64,000 nt of DNA, taken from assembly GCA_040755725.1 (NCBI GenBank), contig JBFMAI010000023.1, positions 334,126-398,125 of the forward strand, given 5' to 3'. The DNA comes from JBFMAI01 sp040755725 (lineage in GTDB: Bacteria > Planctomycetota > Phycisphaerae > UBA1845 > Fen-1342). The position numbers were made by a program, and so were the translations under genes. The notes below the pieces were generated by a model. The model made no database searches. It had not been told where the DNA came from and saw only the letters and a program-made list of their open reading frames with translations. Position 1 is the first letter of the stretch. Every line of letters starts with the position of its first letter. Below, one piece after another: positions 60,590 to 64,000 of the stretch.

Positions 60590-63500
60590 TTGGTGCGGTC
60601 TGAACGGTGCTTCAACGAGCGGCGTGGCGCCGACCCGTCGGTGTCCCGCGGAGTCGGGCGCGTCCGCGGGGGCGTGGTGGCCGTCCTGGCCGCACTCGCG
60701 CTAGCCGCACCCGCCTTGACGCAGCACGATTTCGACGACCACCCGCTGCTGGCCTCGACCATCAGCGACAAGGACGTCGAGTTGCGGGCCCGCTGGATCC
60801 GGCAGTGGCGCGACGAACAGGGGACGCTCATTCTGGTCTGTAACGGCGGGTTCCGACTCGAGCTCGGTCCGCGCAAGCTGTCGGCCAACAACGCGGTCAT
60901 CTGGATCGAGCCCGGTCGGAGCGCAGACACCGGCCGCAAGTTCTATACGCTGACGGTCTACCTCTGCGAAGACGCGGAGGTCCGCGAGGCCGCCGGCACC
61001 GTCACGCTCGACACGGTGCTGCTGGTGCGGGGGCTGCGGACGCACGGCCAGATCATCAAGTACCAGGACGCGTACGCGGCGGAGAACCTGGAAAGCTCGC
61101 CCCTGTATCAGCAGGCGCTGCGCGATCGGCTGGCCTTCGAGCGTGGCGAGCCGCCCGGGCCGCCGCCCGCGCCGGTCGTGGCCCGACCCTCCGATCTGCG
61201 ACCGGCAGTGGAACGGCCGCCGCGGGTCATCCGCTATCGCCTGCCGCGGGTTGAGCCGGCCCAAACGTCCGAAGGCGAGCGCGTGTTCGTGGCCACGGGC
61301 GGCGTCTATTTCTCGCAGGCGGGCGGTCCGGACGCCGCCATGCTGGAGATTCGCGCCGAGAACGCCGTCGTCTTCCCCGCGCCCGAGGGCGTTGAATCGC
61401 TCCTGGAGCCGGAAGCGGCGGCCGGCGAGCAGGAAACCGCTCCGCCGACCTCCGCGCCCGGCGCGCCCGCGGTCAAGCCGCCCGCGTCGCCGCCGCCAAG
61501 CGACGAGCGGCCGAGCGGTTCACTATTGGGGCTGGGGATACCGGGCGGACAGGCCCGGCTGCGGGCGGTGTATCTCGAAGGTGACGTCATCCTCTCGCTG
61601 GGGAACCGCTTCGTGCGGGCGGACCGGCTGTACTACGATTTCGAGCACGACCGGGCGATGATCCTCGACGCGGTCTTCCGGGCCGACATCCCCGAGCGGC
61701 AGATTCCGCTGTACGTGCGGGCGGACGAGATCCGGCAGCTCTCGGCCCGCGAGTTCGCCGCCGACCACGCCGTCGTCACCACCAGCGAGTTCTTCACCCC
61801 CAGCTACCACGTCGGCGCGGAACGCGTCTACGTCCGCGACCTGACCAAGCGCGATGTGGAGGGTCGGGCCGCGGGGCCGCTGACCGGCGACTACGAGCTG
61901 AAGAACGCGACGCTCAACGTGGCCGGAGCGCCGCTGCTGTGGTGGCCGTACAGCCGCGGCCGCCTCGAAACCAGCGAGACACTCATCCGGCGCGTGCGCA
62001 CCGCCTACAGCAGTGACCACGGCTTCGAGTTCGAGTCGGCCTGGTACCTGCTGAACCTGCTGGGCATTCAGGCGCCGGAGGGCTACGACGCCACGCTACG
62101 GCTGGACTACCTGACCAAGCGCGGGCCGGGAGTCGGCATCGACGCCGACTACGAGCGCGAGGACTACTACGGCCTGCTGCGCAGCTACTATCTCCACGAC
62201 GACGGCGAGGACAGCCTGGGACCGCTCCGCCGCCGGCTGGAGGACCCCAGCACGTCCGAACGCGGGCGTGTCCTGTGGCGGCACCGGCACTACCTGCCGT
62301 ATGACTGGGAGGCGACGCTCGAAGCCGCGTACATCTCCGACCCGCACTACATGGAGGAATTCGAGAAGTCCGAGTGGTTCGAGGGCAAGCCGCCCGAGAC
62401 CTCCGTCTACCTGAAGCGGGCCCGCGGCGTCGAGGCCCTCACCTTCCTCGCTAACTGGCGGCTCCAGGACTTCCTCACCCAGACCGAGCACCTGCCGGAG
62501 CTCGCGTACCGGCGGATCGGCGACACGTTCCTCAGCCCAGTCGTGCTCTATCACGAGTCACGCGTCGGCGCGGTCCGCTATCGCACCCGCGACTGGGAAC
62601 CGCATGACCTGCCGTACCGCCTCTATCAACAGCGCTACACTGGGCGGTCGATCCTCGATGTCCCCGGCTCCAGTGACGTGACCTTCCGCACCGAGGCCCG
62701 CCAGGAAACCGAGCTCCCGCTCAAACTCGGCGCCCTTAACGTCGTGCCGTTCGCCTCGATCCGCGGCACCTACTGGGACGGCCAGCCGCGCGACGACGGC
62801 GGGCTGGGACGCGGCCTGGGCGTCTACGGCGTCCGCGGCGGCACCAGCTTCAGCCGCGTGTACGACAACATCGAGTCCGAGCTCTTCGACGTCCACCGCC
62901 TCCGGCACATCGTGCAGCCCCAGTACGCCGTCTGGTGGGGACACAGCAACGTCCGCAGTGACGAGCTGACGCCGTTCGATTCCGGCATCGAGACCATCGA
63001 CGGCTGCTACGGCGGCATGGTGGGTGTGCGGCAGACGTGGCAGACGAAGCGCGGGCCGGCGGACGCCCGGCGGACCGTGGACCTGCTGACCCTGAACCTC
63101 GAAGCGGGGGCGTTTGGCGACACCGACGGGCGACACGACTTCTCCAACGGCTACGCCAACCCGCTGCGCCCGGAGAACAGCCGCACGCGGAACTACGTCG
63201 CCGGCGACTTGATTCACCGCCTCAGCGACACCACCAGCCTGTTGTACGACTTCAACGTGGACATGAACGACTGGCAGTTCGACCGCCACAACGTCGCCCT
63301 GGCCGTCGAGCGCAGCCCGCGACTGGCGTACGTCTTCGGCTGGCGCTACGCCGGCGACATCGATATGAGCCTGGTGGGCGGCGGCTGGAACTACAAGCTG
63401 ACCGAGAAGCACATCACGTCGGTGCGGGCGTGGTACGACATCGACACGGGCGAGTTGGGCGAGGTCGCCGTCGCCTACGTCCGCAAGCTGCCGCGCTGGT

Positions 63501-63643
63501 ACCTGGGGCTGGCGTTCGAGTACGACAATATTGACGACGACTTCACCGTGTCCGTCTCGGTGTGGCCCGAGGGCATCCCCGAATGGACCCTCGGTTCCCG
63601 CCGCTTCACCGGCCTGGCCACCTCCACCGGCATCCGGCCGTAG
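60590..63643 (+). CDS. lptD: LptD/OstA-like LPS-assembly outer-membrane protein
   Basis: A large protein (up to 1017 residues) with a signal sequence (GGVVAVLAALALAAPALTQ), then an OstA/LptA-like beta-jellyroll region (about 55-450; VYLEGDVILSLGNRFVRADR, RLYYDFEHDRAMILDAVFRA) interrupted by a Pro/Ala-rich low-complexity segment (about 270-310), and a C-terminal beta-barrel domain (about 470-1017) of alternating strands (RDYYGLLRSYYLHDDG-like, YAVWWGHSN, LAYVFGWRYAGDIDMSLVGG). The order OstA then barrel is that of LptD, which inserts LPS in the outer membrane. LptE is not seen. The start is uncertain: TTG 60590, or GTG 60641, which gives a better signal peptide. The protein does not end in Phe or Trp as many OMPs do. 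Confidence 0.8.
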   Translation: MVRSERCFNERRGADPSVSRGVGRVRGGVVAVLAALALAAPALTQHDFDDHPLLASTISDKDVELRARWIRQWRDEQGTLILVCNGGFRLELGPRKLSANNAVIWIEPGRSADTGRKFYTLTVYLCEDAEVREAAGTVTLDTVLLVRGLRTHGQIIKYQDAYAAENLESSPLYQQALRDRLAFERGEPPGPPPAPVVARPSDLRPAVERPPRVIRYRLPRVEPAQTSEGERVFVATGGVYFSQAGGPDAAMLEIRAENAVVFPAPEGVESLLEPEAAAGEQETAPPTSAPGAPAVKPPASPPPSDERPSGSLLGLGIPGGQARLRAVYLEGDVILSLGNRFVRADRLYYDFEHDRAMILDAVFRADIPERQIPLYVRADEIRQLSAREFAADHAVVTTSEFFTPSYHVGAERVYVRDLTKRDVEGRAAGPLTGDYELKNATLNVAGAPLLWWPYSRGRLETSETLIRRVRTAYSSDHGFEFESAWYLLNLLGIQAPEGYDATLRLDYLTKRGPGVGIDADYEREDYYGLLRSYYLHDDGEDSLGPLRRRLEDPSTSERGRVLWRHRHYLPYDWEATLEAAYISDPHYMEEFEKSEWFEGKPPETSVYLKRARGVEALTFLANWRLQDFLTQTEHLPELAYRRIGDTFLSPVVLYHESRVGAVRYRTRDWEPHDLPYRLYQQRYTGRSILDVPGSSDVTFRTEARQETELPLKLGALNVVPFASIRGTYWDGQPRDDGGLGRGLGVYGVRGGTSFSRVYDNIESELFDVHRLRHIVQPQYAVWWGHSNVRSDELTPFDSGIETIDGCYGGMVGVRQTWQTKRGPADARRTVDLLTLNLEAGAFGDTDGRHDFSNGYANPLRPENSRTRNYVAGDLIHRLSDTTSLLYDFNVDMNDWQFDRHNVALAVERSPRLAYVFGWRYAGDIDMSLVGGGWNYKLTEKHITSVRAWYDIDTGELGEVAVAYVRKLPRWYLGLAFEYDNIDDDFTVSVSVWPEGIPEWTLGSRRFTGLATSTGIRP

Positions 63644-63918
63644 GACCGGGCCGGGCGGCGTTTCGCCGGCCTCGGGTATGGGCGTCACCGGTGTAGCGGC
63701 CGGCGCCTCGCCGGCCGGGGGACTGGGTCGCACCGGCGTCCCGCCGGTGTAGCGGCCGGGCGGAACGAACGCGCGGACCAACGGGACCGGGGGTTGCCAC
63801 CCCCGGCTACAGCCCGCTGCCCCGCTGGGGCGGTCGCGCCCCTCGATCATCAGGCCGGTCGGACCTCAGGTCTCACATGAAATCCGCCGCACGCACGCAC
63901 CCGTGCGCAGGGCGGAGT
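63644..63918. repeat. Spacer with GCCGGCG / GTGTAGCGGCCGG repeats
   Basis: GGTGTAGCGGCCGGCGCCTC (63689) with CGCCGGCCGGGG, and CACCGGCGTCCCGCCGGTGT (63731) with AGCGGCCGGG: paired GC-rich palindromes after GTGTAG tags, typical planctomycete intergenic repeats. No gene recognised. Confidence 0.55.
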
Positions 63919-64000
63919 TCACGCGAGCACGTCGCCGCCGACGGTCAGGCTGCCGGTCATGTCGGTCCAGATGCCCAGGGCGTTGACCAGGCTGCCGCCG
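63919..64000 (-). CDS. 3' end of a gene cut by the window edge (secreted-type repeat sequence)
   Basis: The last 82 bases read on the minus strand give GGSLVNALGIWTDMTGSLTV then GGDVLA and TGA. The MTGSLTVGGDVLA ending resembles the close of repetitive surface or carbohydrate-binding proteins of planctomycetes. Only 26 residues are visible, so the family cannot be fixed. Confidence 0.45.
   Translation of the reverse strand, partial: GGSLVNALGIWTDMTGSLTVGGDVLA

Overview
This is a 64 kb, very GC-rich bacterial chromosome segment, most likely from a Planctomycetota member (Phycisphaerae-like). The evidence is a set of family traits, not a marker gene. There are three type IV prepilin-like proteins with the class III signal and the C-terminal DG(H) motif that are expanded in planctomycetes, two PEP-CTERM proteins, a small membrane protein ending in a CRRCGY-type zinc ribbon, a receptor-like Ser/Thr kinase with a CHASE2 domain, and many dispersed palindromic repeats. 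LpxD and an LptD-like outer-membrane protein indicate an LPS-bearing outer membrane. No rRNA or CRISPR array was seen. A 10-base run of N at 10277-10286 marks an assembly gap.

Layout. 0.4-7 kb: secreted 3D-domain protein, zinc-finger/kinase/CHASE2 receptor, lipoprotein, ribosomal protein L34 and a TPR protein. 7-12 kb: LmbE-type deacetylase, PAS-PAS-sigma54 activator and a Tat-exported alkaline phosphatase. 12.4-16 kb: transposase remnant, then a nitrosative-stress module (Crp/Fnr regulator, ferredoxin, short hybrid-cluster protein) with a perfect FNR-type box between the divergent genes. 16.4-26 kb: IS66 remnant, two prepilin-like genes, fabI, DsrE-like protein, two PEP-CTERM genes, lpxD, a dead MntA/HepT toxin-antitoxin pair and a GT39-TPR fusion. 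26-37 kb: FlgM-like protein, glycyl-tRNA synthetase, archaeal-type GatD, a VOC-FkbH-ACP operon on the minus strand, a phosphatase-superfamily lipoprotein and an archaeal-type PheT. 37.5-44.5 kb: Tyr/Arg-rich secreted protein, membrane protein, pabB-pabC-NIF3 and a parvulin. 44.6-54.5 kb: DarT/DarG toxin-antitoxin pair whose toxin gene carries an in-frame stop, polX, ornithine aminotransferase, a beta-propeller protein, a prepilin-like protein and a glycosyltransferase. 54.6-64 kb: LolD/MacB-type ABC exporter, pcm, tRNA-Cys and tRNA-Thr, and the LptD-like protein.

How genes work together. Several sets look like units: folate genes pabB/pabC followed by NIF3; the two-gene ABC exporter; VOC-FkbH-ACP, three overlapping genes that could load and modify a glycerate-derived unit on a carrier protein; and regulator-ferredoxin-Hcp for NO or hydroxylamine detoxification. 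Three translation enzymes (GlyRS, GatD, PheT) have zinc-ribbon or archaeal features, which suggests a history of archaeal-type replacement in this lineage. At least four dispersed repeat families fill most intergenic spaces, and one copy has become the C-terminus of a protein. Starts were chosen by Shine-Dalgarno sequence, signal peptide and family length. Products are judged by reading the translations, without database searches.
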